Assembly: GCF_029211125.1 (NCBI RefSeq) | Contig: NZ_JARGEN010000071.1 | Span: forward strand, 1 to 64,000 | Reading direction: 5' to 3' | From: Curvibacter soli | Lineage (GTDB): Bacteria; Pseudomonadota; Gammaproteobacteria; Burkholderiales; Burkholderiaceae_C | DNA length: 64,000 nucleotides | Shown: positions 23,925 through 32,804 of the stretch, piece after piece | Position numbering within the stretch: position 1 is the first letter of the stretch | How the letters are laid out: each line of letters starts with the position of its first letter | Position numbers and translations under genes: made by a program | Notes under the pieces: model-generated | Database searches by the model: none | The model's input: only the letters and a program-made list of their open reading frames with translations | Told to the model about the DNA's origin: nothing

Positions 23925-24461
23925 TCAGGCCACCAGCGGGGCGCGCGCAACAGGCGCGGCGGATGCGGCGGGACGCGCCGCGCCGCCGAACTCGATCTCG
24001 CCGGCCAGTTGGCCACCCTCCTCGATCACCACCTTGCCGTAGCGGATCTTGCCGTTCACCTTGCCGGTGGAGAAGATCACGAGTTTCTCCCGCACGGTCA
24101 GGTTGCCGTTGAATTCGCCGCGGATCTCGGCGATGTCGATCTCCGCCGAGCCGCGGAACGCGCCCTGCTCGGCGATCTGGATCACGCGCGAATCCATCGT
24201 CGCCTCCACCAGCCCTTCCACCACCAGCGTGTCGCAGTCGGTGATCTCCACCCCCTTGAGCTTGATGTTGGGGCCGACGGTGAGCTTGCTGCCGCCCTCT
24301 TTCGCGGGCACCGCAGTTGCGGGCGCGGCAGCCGGCGGATGGCCCGGCAGGCTGGCGCCGCCCAGCCCGCCGGAAGCGGTGCCGGCGCTGCCGGGGTAAC
24401 GCGCAGGGGGCGTGCCCGCCTCGGAGTCACGCTTGCCGAAGAACGGCGACTGAACGGCCAT
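23925..24461 (-). CDS. Bactofilin (polymer-forming cytoskeletal protein)
   Basis: From the ATG at 24461, preceded by GGAG, the protein has 178 residues. A disordered Ala/Gly/Pro-rich N-terminal third leads to the bactofilin right-handed beta-helix core (about residues 62-155), with regularly spaced segments such as TLVVEGLVEATMDSRVIQIA and GEFNGNLTVREKLVIFSTGK. Bactofilins self-assemble at the membrane and shape the cell or place envelope machinery. An upstream ATG at 24542 is less likely. Confidence 0.88.
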   Translation of the reverse strand: MAVQSPFFGKRDSEAGTPPARYPGSAGTASGGLGGASLPGHPPAAAPATAVPAKEGGSKLTVGPNIKLKGVEITDCDTLVVEGLVEATMDSRVIQIAEQGAFRGSAEIDIAEIRGEFNGNLTVREKLVIFSTGKVNGKIRYGKVVIEEGGQLAGEIEFGGAARPAASAAPVARAPLVA

Positions 24462-24738
24462 GGGAGCTCCTTCAAAAAGTGAGGAAATCCTACGCAGGGC
24501 CGGCGCCGAAAGCTCCACGCATTGCGCAAGATCGGTAACCAATTCCGCCGGCGCGGCGACAGGCCGCGCAGATCAGCCAGCTACTGCTCGGTGACGCTGA
24601 CCAGCAGGTCGAACTCGGTGCTGTCCACGTGCGAGGCCATGGGCAGTTGCTGAACTGCAACCGGGCGAAACCTTGACTGATCGGCACAGCCAGTCCAGGC
24701 GATGGGTTATGTTTGGGCTCGACGTCCCAAAAAATCAT
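24462..24738. other. Gene-poor spacer before MITE copy B
   Basis: No intact gene is seen. A short minus-strand frame ends MASHVDSTEFDLLVSVTEQ at 24591, possibly the tail of a lost gene, but it is too short to identify. Confidence 0.35.
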
Positions 24739-24973
24739 CCTGGAAACGGCAGTTGGATGCGCCTGCCGGTGCCGTGATCGGGGTGCCAGGCAAGACGCGA
24801 CGACGCGGCGGGCTTGCTGCCCGCAAGGAGGAGCAACGCCGCATGGTGCGCCGAGCGCGGTGCTGGCAGGTGCATGGCGCTCTCACCCGCGAGGTGAACC
24901 CCATCGAAGCCGGCAACGCTCGATTGCATGCGGCCTGGCAAGGGATGCAAAGCGGTCAACTGCTGTTTCCAGG
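24739..24973 (+). mobile_element. Miniature inverted-repeat element, copy B (235 bp)
   Basis: The left end is CCTGGAAACGGCAGTTG and the right end is its inverse with one change (CAACTGCTGTTTCCAGG). ATCAT is duplicated at 24734-24738 and 24974-24978. The right duplication overlaps the first base of the TGA stop codon of the PPDK-like gene, so the element inserted exactly at the end of that gene without changing its protein. Confidence 0.88.
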
Positions 24974-24977
24974 ATCA

Positions 24978-26609
24978 TCAGCGTCCATGGTTGCGCGCCT
25001 TTTTGCCGTGGTGCTGGCTGCGCAGTTCTTTCAGCCGCTCGCGCAGCGCGGTGTCGGGCACCAGGGCGCTGGTGGCCTGGCCCGCGTAGATGGCACCGTC
25101 GTTGCCGTCCAGGGTGATCAGCTCGTTCTCGGCCAGGGTCTGGCTGCCAATTTGCACAGTGCGCGCGGCTTCGTCGATGTGCAGCGCCGTGCAGCCCACC
25201 AGGCAGGTTTTGCCCATCTGCCGCGCCACCACGGCGGCATGCGATGTGCGGGCGCCGCGCTGGGTGAGCAGGCCTTGCGCTCCTTGCATGGCGGTGATGT
25301 CGCTGGTTTCGGCGTCCTGGCGCACCAGGATGGCTGGCACGCTGCGCTGCACCAGGCGATCCACCGCCTGCGCGTCCAGCGCAATGGCGCCGGACGCCAC
25401 GCCCGAGCAGGCGGGGTTGGCCAGGGCCAGCGGGGTGGGGGCGTTGTCGGGGTCGTCGCTGGCGACGATGCGCACAGTGCCCAGTTTGTCTTCCGGGATG
25501 GCCTGGGTGCGTGCCAAGGCCTCGGCGCTGTCGATCAGCCCTTCATCGAGCAGGTCCAGGGCAATGCGCACGGTGGCCAGCGGGGTGCGCTTGCCGTCGC
25601 GTGTTTGCAGCATGTGCAGCACGCCGTCCTGCACGGTGAATTCGAAGTCTTGCATGTCCTTGAAATGCTGCTCCAGCGCGTGGGCCGAGGCCTGCAGCTG
25701 TTGCCAGGCATCGGGCGCCACCGCCTCCAGGGTGGCATGGCCGTGCGCATTGCGCCGGCCCGAGACCACGTCTTCGCCCTGCGCGTTGGCCAGAAAGTCC
25801 ACCCACAGGCGGTTTTCTCCGGTGCTGGGGTCGCGCGTGAAGCCCACGCCGGCACCAGAATGCCCGCCGGTGTTACCGAACACCATGCGTTGCAGGATCA
25901 CGGCGGTGCCCATGTCGTGGTCGATCTGGTTGATGCGCCGGTATTCCACCGCCTTGTCGGCATTCCATGAGGCAAACACCGCCTCGATGGCGCCGGAGAG
26001 CTGTTCGCGTGCGTCTTGCGGAAAGGGCCGGCCGGCATGGGTTTCATAGATGGCCAGAAAGCTGCGCGTGAGCTGGCGCAGCTGGTTGAAGTCGAGCAGC
26101 CGCTCGTCCTCGCCCTGGGTAACGCGGTTGATTTCGGCTTCGAAAAGCGCTGCAGGCAGCCCTTGCACTACCTCGCCGTAGCTTGCCACCAGGCGCCGGT
26201 AGGCATCCCAGGCCATGCGGGGGTTGCCGGTCTGGCGCACCAGGCCGGGCAGGGTGTGGTCGTTCAGGCCGATGTTGAGCAGGGTTTCAAGCATGCCCGG
26301 CATCGATACCGGGGCGCCTGAACGCACCGACAAAATCAGCGGGTTGCGCTCGTCGCCAAACAGCAGGCCGGTGCTTTCTTCCAGCGCGTGCAGGCCCACG
26401 GAGAATACCGGCAGGAAGCAATTTTGCGGGGCGTGGGTGAAATACGTTCCAATGACCAGCGCGGCGGGAACGTTCAGCCCGGCCTGGGTCATGCGGTGCA
26501 GGTTGTAGCCCTTGGAGCCCATGGTTTCCCGCGAGGGCTTGTGCAGGTTTTGGCTGGCCGGCGTGTGGATGAGGTACAGATGCTTGGGCAGGCTGGAGTT
26601 GGATTTCAT
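24978..26609 (-). CDS. Truncated pyruvate phosphate dikinase-like protein (no PEP/pyruvate barrel)
   Basis: The 543-aa protein has the PPDK ATP-grasp region, with LILSVRSGAPVSMPGMLETL then LNIGLND, and MVFGNTGGHSGAGVGFTRDP. The swivelling domain follows, with the phospho-acceptor His (about 457) in RGARTSHAAVVARQMGKTCL. It stops there, whereas full PPDK has about 880 residues with a C-terminal TIM barrel. The first active-site glycine pair (RGG in PPDK) is RGA here. The start overlaps the stop of the upstream gene (ATGA). The phosphoryl acceptor must be something other than an attached pyruvate site (inference). Confidence 0.8.
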   Translation of the reverse strand: MKSNSSLPKHLYLIHTPASQNLHKPSRETMGSKGYNLHRMTQAGLNVPAALVIGTYFTHAPQNCFLPVFSVGLHALEESTGLLFGDERNPLILSVRSGAPVSMPGMLETLLNIGLNDHTLPGLVRQTGNPRMAWDAYRRLVASYGEVVQGLPAALFEAEINRVTQGEDERLLDFNQLRQLTRSFLAIYETHAGRPFPQDAREQLSGAIEAVFASWNADKAVEYRRINQIDHDMGTAVILQRMVFGNTGGHSGAGVGFTRDPSTGENRLWVDFLANAQGEDVVSGRRNAHGHATLEAVAPDAWQQLQASAHALEQHFKDMQDFEFTVQDGVLHMLQTRDGKRTPLATVRIALDLLDEGLIDSAEALARTQAIPEDKLGTVRIVASDDPDNAPTPLALANPACSGVASGAIALDAQAVDRLVQRSVPAILVRQDAETSDITAMQGAQGLLTQRGARTSHAAVVARQMGKTCLVGCTALHIDEAARTVQIGSQTLAENELITLDGNDGAIYAGQATSALVPDTALRERLKELRSQHHGKKARNHGR

Positions 26610-28555
26610 GCCGACATTCCTGTTTTGTTGAGCACCATCTGGCGCAGTGCATAGCCGACCTGCAGCAGGTTGTCGGTGGCTTTTTCAATCGTGGCGGCCA
26701 GGTCATTGGCCAGCATCAGGTCCATCGGGGCGTTGTGCAGGTTCTTGACCATGGTGGTGCGGGCCTGGCGAAACAGTTCGTCGCACTGGCGCTCGGCGCG
26801 CAGCATGCGCCACAGGGTCTGCAGGAACAGCTCGCTGTCGGGGCCATCGGCCCGCTGGCTGACCTGGCGGGCGATCTCGATGGCCTTGACCTGGTCCTGG
26901 ATGGCGGCCAGGGTGGTGGCCGCCAGCTGGCACAGCGCTGCGCGCACGTCAGCGGGCAAGCCGGGCGCTGGATGAATGAGTGTGAGCGAGTGCATGAAGG
27001 TGGCTTCTTCCAGCGCATCGGCCACATCGTCGGCTTTGGCCAGGCAGTCCACGACCGGCAGCCAGCGGGGCCTGCGCTCGGCCCGCTCGCGGGCATCCAT
27101 GAGCAGGTGATCGGCCTGACGCTCCCAGTTCTTGGCACGCAGCACCTGGGCCTGGGTCTGGGCGGCATCGCCGGGGTTTTCCAGGGCATCGCACAGGCCC
27201 TCGGCCAGCGCGTGCGTGAAGGCGGCGTGCTCGGCCAGCAGGTCGAATTCGAAGGTGCGCTGGCGCAGCACGCGCGCCAGCAGCACGCGCGCTTCATCGG
27301 CCACCAGCGATATGGGCTGCTGCTGGCGCAGCAGCACGCTGGAGATGCGCAGCAGCTCCAGCAGATAGGCGCTGGCGACGGCTTCGCCCAGCACGTCGTC
27401 GAGCCGGTCGCCCACTTGGAAGGCCTCAATGTCCAGGGACTGCATGGCGTTGTAGACCAGGCGCTCGGCCCCCGCCATCAGCCAGGCAATGTGGCCCCAG
27501 TCGTTGCGCGCGGCCTGCGAGAGCAACTCGACGGCCTGGGACTTGCCCACGAAATGCTGCAGGCGCTTGCGGGCCCGGTTCCAGTCGATCACGAAGACGA
27601 TGCGCGAGGCCACGTTCTCCAGGCCGGCTTGTAGCTGGGCGTTGTTCTGCGCCTCCAGGCGGGCCTGGCCCACCATGTAGGGCTTGCCGGCGTTGAGCCC
27701 TTCAGAGACCCGGGGGTCGAAAATCTGCCAGGTAAAGCCCATGTCTTCGAGCATCTGCCGGAAAAAGCCGAAGCGGCCCGGGTGCAGGTCGGAATAGGTG
27801 AGCGAGATGGTGTTGTCCTGCACCTCGATCACCAGCACATGGACGTCGTTGGTGCCGATGTCGTTCTGGATCAGCAGCCGCTCGCCGTCGCGCGTGACGG
27901 CGGTGTCCAGCCCGGGGTGCGAGAACTTCAGGGCGGCCGTGCGGTGCAGCCCGCGCATGAAGGCGCGGATCAGCGGCCGGTCATCGTCGTTCACCTGCCA
28001 GGCGTGGGCGCCATCGATATCTTCGGTGGCCAGTTCGCTCGACAACGCATTGATCTGCTTGTGCAGGTCCATCACCAGCAGGTGCAGGCTGTCGCCGCGC
28101 TGGCGGTCGCCGTGGGTGAGTTCATTCAATGCCGCGCGGGGCAAGCCTTCGTTGTCGGCCAGGGTGTGCAGTTGCTGCAGCCAGTAGTCGCGCCGCCCGG
28201 CGATGTCGGAGGCACTGGCCTGCCCGGTGTCGCACACGGGGCGGGCCATGATGGACAGGTCGTTGGAGAGGGCCTCCAGCAGGTTTTCCATGTGGGGCAG
28301 GATCAGCAGGTCGTCGTCGTAGTAAGCGCCGCTTACCAGTTCCTGGGCCCAGGGTGCGTCCTGCAACCCCGCGTGCGCGATATCCTCTTCCCAGCGCCCC
28401 ACCGGCCCATCGGGCGTTGACGCATGCTGCGCCGCCGATTGAAGCAGGGTCAGGTACAGCTTGAGCCGGTCGTTGGCTGCCAGGGCCGCCTTGATCCACG
28501 CCGGCATCAGCAGCGAGGGCTGCCCCAGGGATGCAACCGCTTTTTCCTTGAGCAT
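26606..28555 (-). CDS. Large uncharacterised protein with PhoU/DUF47-like C-terminus
   Basis: A 649-aa soluble, mostly helical protein that I do not recognise as a named family over its full length. The last 140 residues resemble the helical PhoU/DUF47 fold: AKADDVADALEEATFMHSLT, ERQCDELFRQARTTMVKN and NDLAATIEKATDNLLQVGYA. The middle (about residues 200-330) looks mixed alpha/beta. GGAG lies about ten bases before the ATG. It is coupled to the PPDK-like gene by a 4-base overlap, so the two proteins probably act together. It could deliver or receive a phosphoryl group; no function is known to me. Confidence 0.6.
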   Translation of the reverse strand: MLKEKAVASLGQPSLLMPAWIKAALAANDRLKLYLTLLQSAAQHASTPDGPVGRWEEDIAHAGLQDAPWAQELVSGAYYDDDLLILPHMENLLEALSNDLSIMARPVCDTGQASASDIAGRRDYWLQQLHTLADNEGLPRAALNELTHGDRQRGDSLHLLVMDLHKQINALSSELATEDIDGAHAWQVNDDDRPLIRAFMRGLHRTAALKFSHPGLDTAVTRDGERLLIQNDIGTNDVHVLVIEVQDNTISLTYSDLHPGRFGFFRQMLEDMGFTWQIFDPRVSEGLNAGKPYMVGQARLEAQNNAQLQAGLENVASRIVFVIDWNRARKRLQHFVGKSQAVELLSQAARNDWGHIAWLMAGAERLVYNAMQSLDIEAFQVGDRLDDVLGEAVASAYLLELLRISSVLLRQQQPISLVADEARVLLARVLRQRTFEFDLLAEHAAFTHALAEGLCDALENPGDAAQTQAQVLRAKNWERQADHLLMDARERAERRPRWLPVVDCLAKADDVADALEEATFMHSLTLIHPAPGLPADVRAALCQLAATTLAAIQDQVKAIEIARQVSQRADGPDSELFLQTLWRMLRAERQCDELFRQARTTMVKNLHNAPMDLMLANDLAATIEKATDNLLQVGYALRQMVLNKTGMSA

Positions 28556-28670
28556 CGATTAATTCTCCGCAAGTTCAGACGGTATTAGCGCCTGCCAGGA
28601 AGGCGGCCCTATGACGGTTTGGTGACAGCCTGGTGGTGACGGTGCAGCCGCCCAGAGGGTCGACAGGCGT

Positions 28671-29681
28671 TCAGCGCGGCCCGATTTCGCGCACCAGCCG
28701 CATGCCCACCAGCGTGTAACGTGTGTCGGGGCTGTTCCAGTTGCGGTAGCTGCAGCGGGCATAGAACGCCCAGGTGTGCCACGAGCCGCCGCGGCGCACC
28801 CGCACGCTGCCCTCGGCGGGGCCTTGCGGGTCGGTGCCAGGCGACTGGGCGTAGTAATTGTCGCCATGCCAGTCAGACACCCATTCCCACGCGTTGCCCA
28901 GCATGTCATGCAGCCCGAAGGTATTGGGGGCCAGACGGCCCACCGGCGCCGTGAAGGCATAGCCGTCGCTGCGGGCCAATGCATGCTGCTGCCAGCGCGG
29001 CCAATAGGGCGCGGCGGCCTGGTCGAAGACGTTGGCCTCCTGCGCCAGCCCCGCGGGCGCATCGCCATGCGGGTAGCGGGTGCGGGTGCCGGCGCGGCAG
29101 GCGTATTCCCACTCTGCTTCTGTGGGCAGGCGGTAGTGGTGGCCTTCGGTGCGGCTCAGCCAGGCGGCCAGCGCCTGGGCGTCGTTCCAGGTCACGTTGA
29201 CCACGGGATGGGTTTCATCCTGCGCGAAACCCGGGTTGCGCCAGGAGTAGCGGGGGTTGCGTCCTTCAAACGCATCGCCGCGTGCCGTGGTGGCGGGGTC
29301 GTAGTCGGGGTTGTAGCCATAGCCGCCGGTGCCGTCAGCCTCCGATTCCGGGCGGTAACCCGAGGCTTCGATGAACCGGCGAAACTGCCCCACGGTGACT
29401 TCATGCTGCCCCAGATAGAAAGCGCGGCTTATGCGCACGCGGTGCACCGGGGCTTCGTCGGCGAGCTGGGTGAACCGCTCACGCTCCAGCTGGGGGAAGG
29501 CCTGGGCCAGCGTGTCGGGGGATTCGCCACTGCCCATCCAGAAGCTGCCTGCCGGTACTTTCACGAAGGCCATGCCGATTGTGTTGGTCCAGACCGTGGG
29601 GCCAGGCGCCGCAGGTGGCGCTGCCAGGGCGCAGGCCATCGGGGCCAGTACACAGAACAAGGTGATGGTTGGGTGGGCCAT
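28671..29681 (-). CDS. Exported SUMF1/FGE-fold protein lacking the FGE cysteine pair
   Basis: From the ATG at 29681 the protein has 336 residues: a signal peptide (MAHPTITLFCVLAPMACALA), then the formylglycine-generating-enzyme fold with AGSFWMGSGESPDTL, YLGQHEVTVGQFRRFIEASG, LPTEAEWEYACRAGTRTRYP and GNAWEWVSDW. The final motif GGSWHTWAFYARCSYRNW has no equivalent of the two catalytic cysteines of true FGE, so sulfatase activation is unlikely. It lies 115 bases upstream of the PhoU-like gene on the same strand and may belong to the same unit, although the other two proteins look cytoplasmic. Confidence 0.82.
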   Translation of the reverse strand: MAHPTITLFCVLAPMACALAAPPAAPGPTVWTNTIGMAFVKVPAGSFWMGSGESPDTLAQAFPQLERERFTQLADEAPVHRVRISRAFYLGQHEVTVGQFRRFIEASGYRPESEADGTGGYGYNPDYDPATTARGDAFEGRNPRYSWRNPGFAQDETHPVVNVTWNDAQALAAWLSRTEGHHYRLPTEAEWEYACRAGTRTRYPHGDAPAGLAQEANVFDQAAAPYWPRWQQHALARSDGYAFTAPVGRLAPNTFGLHDMLGNAWEWVSDWHGDNYYAQSPGTDPQGPAEGSVRVRRGGSWHTWAFYARCSYRNWNSPDTRYTLVGMRLVREIGPR

Positions 29682-29919
29682 GGCGTACCTGGTGTGGAGC
29701 TGAGCAACAGGGGCTGAACGCTGTGGGCGGGACAAAAGGCAGCAGCGTTTGCGGGCCACATTGTGGCATGGGCCGCCATGCCTGCGGCGCTTGCAGCTAT
29801 ATTTTCAGGAGCACCGGGTTCGTGCGGATGGCCCGGGCCAGCGCACTGCGCAAGGTGCCGTCCGGACTTCCGGGGGATGCCTGCCTGCCGCGCCCGGAGC
29901 ACCCGCGGGCGACACGACC

Positions 29920-30687
29920 TCAGCACGCGCTGAAGTCGGGCTTGCGCTTTGCCATGAACGCGGTGAATGCCTCGCGGGCGGCGGGCTCGTGCAGCATGCG
30001 CCCGAAGATGGCGCCTTCCTCTTCCATGCGTGCCTGCACCTGCGCGGCCTGGCCCTGCTTCATGAGGCGCTTGGTGACCGTCAGCGACGACAGCGGCTTG
30101 GCTGCGAGCTTGCGGGCCTGGGCCTGCGCCACGGCATTGGCCTCGGTGGGCGGCACCACGCGGTTGACCAGGCCCACCTCCAGCGCGGCCTCGGCCATGA
30201 AGGGCTCGCCCAGCAGCAGCGCCTCGGCGGCGCGGTGGTAGCCCAGCATCTGCGGCAGCAGCAGCGTGGATGCCGCCTCGGGGCAGATGCCGAGGTTGAC
30301 GAACGGCATCGAGAACGCCGCGTTGTCGCCCGCGTACACCAGGTCGCAGTGCAGCAGCATGGTGGTGCCGATGCCCACCGCCGGGCCGCACACCGCCGCC
30401 ACCAGCGGCTTGGGGAAGGCCGCAAGGACGTGCAGGAAGCGGTACACCGGCGCGTCGGGCATGGCCGGCGGCGCATCCAGGAAATCGGCGATGTCGTTGC
30501 CCGCGCTGAAGATGGTGGCATGGCCCTGCACCACCGCCACGCGCACGCCGGAGTCGGCTCCTGCGGCCTGCAGGGCATCGGCCAGCGCGGTGTACATCGC
30601 GGCGGTGAGGGAGTTCTTCCTCTCTACGCGGTTGAGCGTGATGGTGGCCACGCCGGCTTCGGTGTGGACGAGGATGTCTTGCGCCAT
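29920..30687 (-). CDS. Enoyl-CoA hydratase/isomerase family protein
   Basis: From the ATG at 30687 the protein has 255 residues. The crotonase oxyanion-hole segments are FSAGNDIADF and CGPAVGIGTTMLLHCDLVYA. The later GICPEAASTLLLPQMLGYHR has a Glu in the catalytic region. It is the last gene of a beta-oxidation operon, four bases after the thioesterase gene. Confidence 0.9.
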   Translation of the reverse strand: MAQDILVHTEAGVATITLNRVERKNSLTAAMYTALADALQAAGADSGVRVAVVQGHATIFSAGNDIADFLDAPPAMPDAPVYRFLHVLAAFPKPLVAAVCGPAVGIGTTMLLHCDLVYAGDNAAFSMPFVNLGICPEAASTLLLPQMLGYHRAAEALLLGEPFMAEAALEVGLVNRVVPPTEANAVAQAQARKLAAKPLSSLTVTKRLMKQGQAAQVQARMEEEGAIFGRMLHEPAAREAFTAFMAKRKPDFSAC

Positions 30688-30691
30688 GGGG

Positions 30692-31522
30692 CTATTCCTT
30701 GAAGTAAACGATCTGGTGCGTGGTGGCGAGCATGCTGCCGGCCTCGTTCCAGAGCTGCGCGCTATGGTCGAAAAAGCCGTTGCGGAACTCCTGCGCGCGC
30801 ACCCGGCCCAGCAGATAGCCCGTGCCGGTCTCGGCCAGCCGGGCCGCACCGGCATGGAAATAGATGGTGATGGACACGGTGCCCGCCGGCACGCGCGTGG
30901 CGCGGCGCAGCCAGACGCGCGGGAAGAAGATGTCGGCCATGGCCGCGAGCGCGCAGAAGTCCAGCGGGCGGCCGCCGCCGTCGCGCATCCACAGCCGGGT
31001 CTCGCTGCCCTCGCCCTGGCCGTTCCAGACGGTGGGGATGGCGCCGTGGACGGGGCGGAACTCGTAGCGGTTGACCCACTCCACGCCCTCGAACAAGGGC
31101 ACGCGCTGCACCTCGCTGGGCGCGGGCACGGCGGGCATGGGCATGTCCGACACGCTCCAGGTCTCGCGCCGCGCGGCGGTGACCGCCGTGGCGGTGGTGG
31201 TGAGCACGTCGGCGCCCTGCGGGTCGCGCTGCAGCATCGAGAGCGTCCAGTGCTGGGTGGAGCGGTTGGTGCGCGCGGGCTGGGCCACGATCTCGAACGG
31301 GCCCTCGGCCAGCGGCCCGGCGTAGTTCACGGTGAGCGACAGCGGCTCGCCAAGCAGGTCCGGGTGCAGTTGCACGGCGCGCAGCAGCGTGGCCGCGGTG
31401 ATGCCGCCGAACGGCCCCACCATGTTCCAGTAAGCGGCGCTGGTATGGCCGCGCCAGCGGCCCGGGGCGGCAGCCTGCAGCGCCAGCGCCTGATCGAAGG
31501 GGTGTGGTGGTGTAGTCTCCAT
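30692..31522 (-). CDS. Acyl-CoA thioesterase-like protein (double hotdog, TesB-like)
   Basis: From the ATG at 31522 the protein has 276 residues in two hotdog halves. WNMVGPFGGITAATLLRAVQ is the typical N-terminal motif. The C-terminal half includes TVSITIYFHAGAARLAETGT. Such genes accompany beta-oxidation modules and release free acids from acyl-CoA. It lies 47 bases after the thiolase gene. Confidence 0.82.
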   Translation of the reverse strand: METTPPHPFDQALALQAAAPGRWRGHTSAAYWNMVGPFGGITAATLLRAVQLHPDLLGEPLSLTVNYAGPLAEGPFEIVAQPARTNRSTQHWTLSMLQRDPQGADVLTTTATAVTAARRETWSVSDMPMPAVPAPSEVQRVPLFEGVEWVNRYEFRPVHGAIPTVWNGQGEGSETRLWMRDGGGRPLDFCALAAMADIFFPRVWLRRATRVPAGTVSITIYFHAGAARLAETGTGYLLGRVRAQEFRNGFFDHSAQLWNEAGSMLATTHQIVYFKE

Positions 31523-31569
31523 GGGGTGCCAAGTGTGCCGGCATTTCGGCCGGTGCGCAGTCGTGCGCG

Positions 31570-32766
31570 CTACACCCGCTCGAAAATTCCCGCCGCGCCC
31601 TGCCCCATGCCCACGCACATGGTGACCATGCCGTGGCGCAGCTTGTGGCGGCGCAGCGCGTGCACCACGGTGGCCGCGCGGATGGCGCCCGTGGCGCCCA
31701 GCGGGTGACCCAGCGCGATGGCGCCGCCCATGGGGTTGACCCTGGCCGCATCCAGCCCCAGGGTGCGGATGACCGCGAGCGACTGCGCGGCGAAAGCTTC
31801 GTTGAGCTCGATCCAGTCGATCGCGTCCTGCCGCAGCCCCGCGCTGCGCAGCGCGGCGGGAATGGCCTCGATGGGGCCGATGCCCATGATGGCCGGCGGC
31901 ACGCCCTTGCTGGCGAAGCTGACGAAGCGCGCGAGCGGCGCGAGGTCGAAGCGCTTCACCGCCGCATCGCTGGCCAGGATCAGCGCGCCCGCGCCGTCGC
32001 TGGTCTGCGAGCTGTTGCCCGCCGTGACGCTGCCGCGCGCGGCGAACACGGTCCTGAGTTTTGCCAGCCCTTCGATGCTGGTGTCGGCGCGCGGCCCTTC
32101 GTCGAGACGCACGGTGCGGGTACTGGCAACGGACTCGCCCGCCTCCAGGCTGGCCGTGCGGTCGGTCACCTCCACGGGCGTGATCTCGTCGGCGAACTCG
32201 CCGGCCTGCTGCGCGGCGATGGCGCGGCGGTGCGATTCGAGCGCGAAGGCGTCCTGCGCCGCGCGGTCCACCTTCCACTGCCGCGCCACGCGCTCGGCGG
32301 TCAGGCCCATGCCGTAGGCGATGCCCACATCACCGTCGCGCGCGAAGATGGAGGGCGACAGCGAGGGCGAGTTGCCCATCATGGGCACCATGCTCATGCT
32401 CTCCACGCCGGCGGCGACCATCACATCGGCCTCGCCCACGCGGATGCGGTCCGCGGCCATCTGCACGGCAGACAGCCCCGAGGCGCAGAAGCGGTTCACG
32501 GTGATGCCGCCCACGCTGGCGGGCAGGCCCGCCAGCATGGCGCCGATGCGCGCCACGTTCAGGCCCTGCGGGCCTTCGGGGATGGCGCAGCCGCAGACCA
32601 CGTCCTCGATGGCCGCCGGGTCCAGCCGCGGCACCTGCGCCAGCGCGGCCCGCACGATGGTGGCCAGCAGCTCGTCGGGCCGGGTGTTGCGCAAGTAGCC
32701 GCGGTGCGAGCGGCCGATGGGCGTGCGCGTGGCGGCGACGATGTAGGCGTCCTGTAGCTGTTTCAT
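31570..32766 (-). CDS. Acetyl-CoA acyltransferase (thiolase)
   Basis: A 398-aa thiolase with the nucleophile Cys in NRFCASGLSAVQMAA, the GGAIALGHPLGATGAI motif and the final CVGMGQGAAGIF. It catalyses the last step of beta-oxidation. Two ATGs are possible at 32772 and 32766. AAGGA ends eight bases before the second but only two before the first, so 32766 is preferred. It follows the fadB-like gene by 38 bases. Confidence 0.93.
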   Translation of the reverse strand: MKQLQDAYIVAATRTPIGRSHRGYLRNTRPDELLATIVRAALAQVPRLDPAAIEDVVCGCAIPEGPQGLNVARIGAMLAGLPASVGGITVNRFCASGLSAVQMAADRIRVGEADVMVAAGVESMSMVPMMGNSPSLSPSIFARDGDVGIAYGMGLTAERVARQWKVDRAAQDAFALESHRRAIAAQQAGEFADEITPVEVTDRTASLEAGESVASTRTVRLDEGPRADTSIEGLAKLRTVFAARGSVTAGNSSQTSDGAGALILASDAAVKRFDLAPLARFVSFASKGVPPAIMGIGPIEAIPAALRSAGLRQDAIDWIELNEAFAAQSLAVIRTLGLDAARVNPMGGAIALGHPLGATGAIRAATVVHALRRHKLRHGMVTMCVGMGQGAAGIFERV

Positions 32767-32804
32767 GTGCATGTTCCTTCGCGTCGTGCCGTTCACGTTC
32801 ACGT

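Noticed and set aside
24591-24640. Short frame MASHVDSTEFDLLVSVTEQ as a gene
   Set aside because: Too short, without upstream coding sequence or match I can name; noted only as a possible remnant.
19555-24959. Short open frames inside the MITE copies (for example ones ending in HLPAPRSAHHAALLLLAG)
   Set aside because: They run through the element because of base composition, differ in frame and length between copies, and have no ribosome site. They are not treated as genes.
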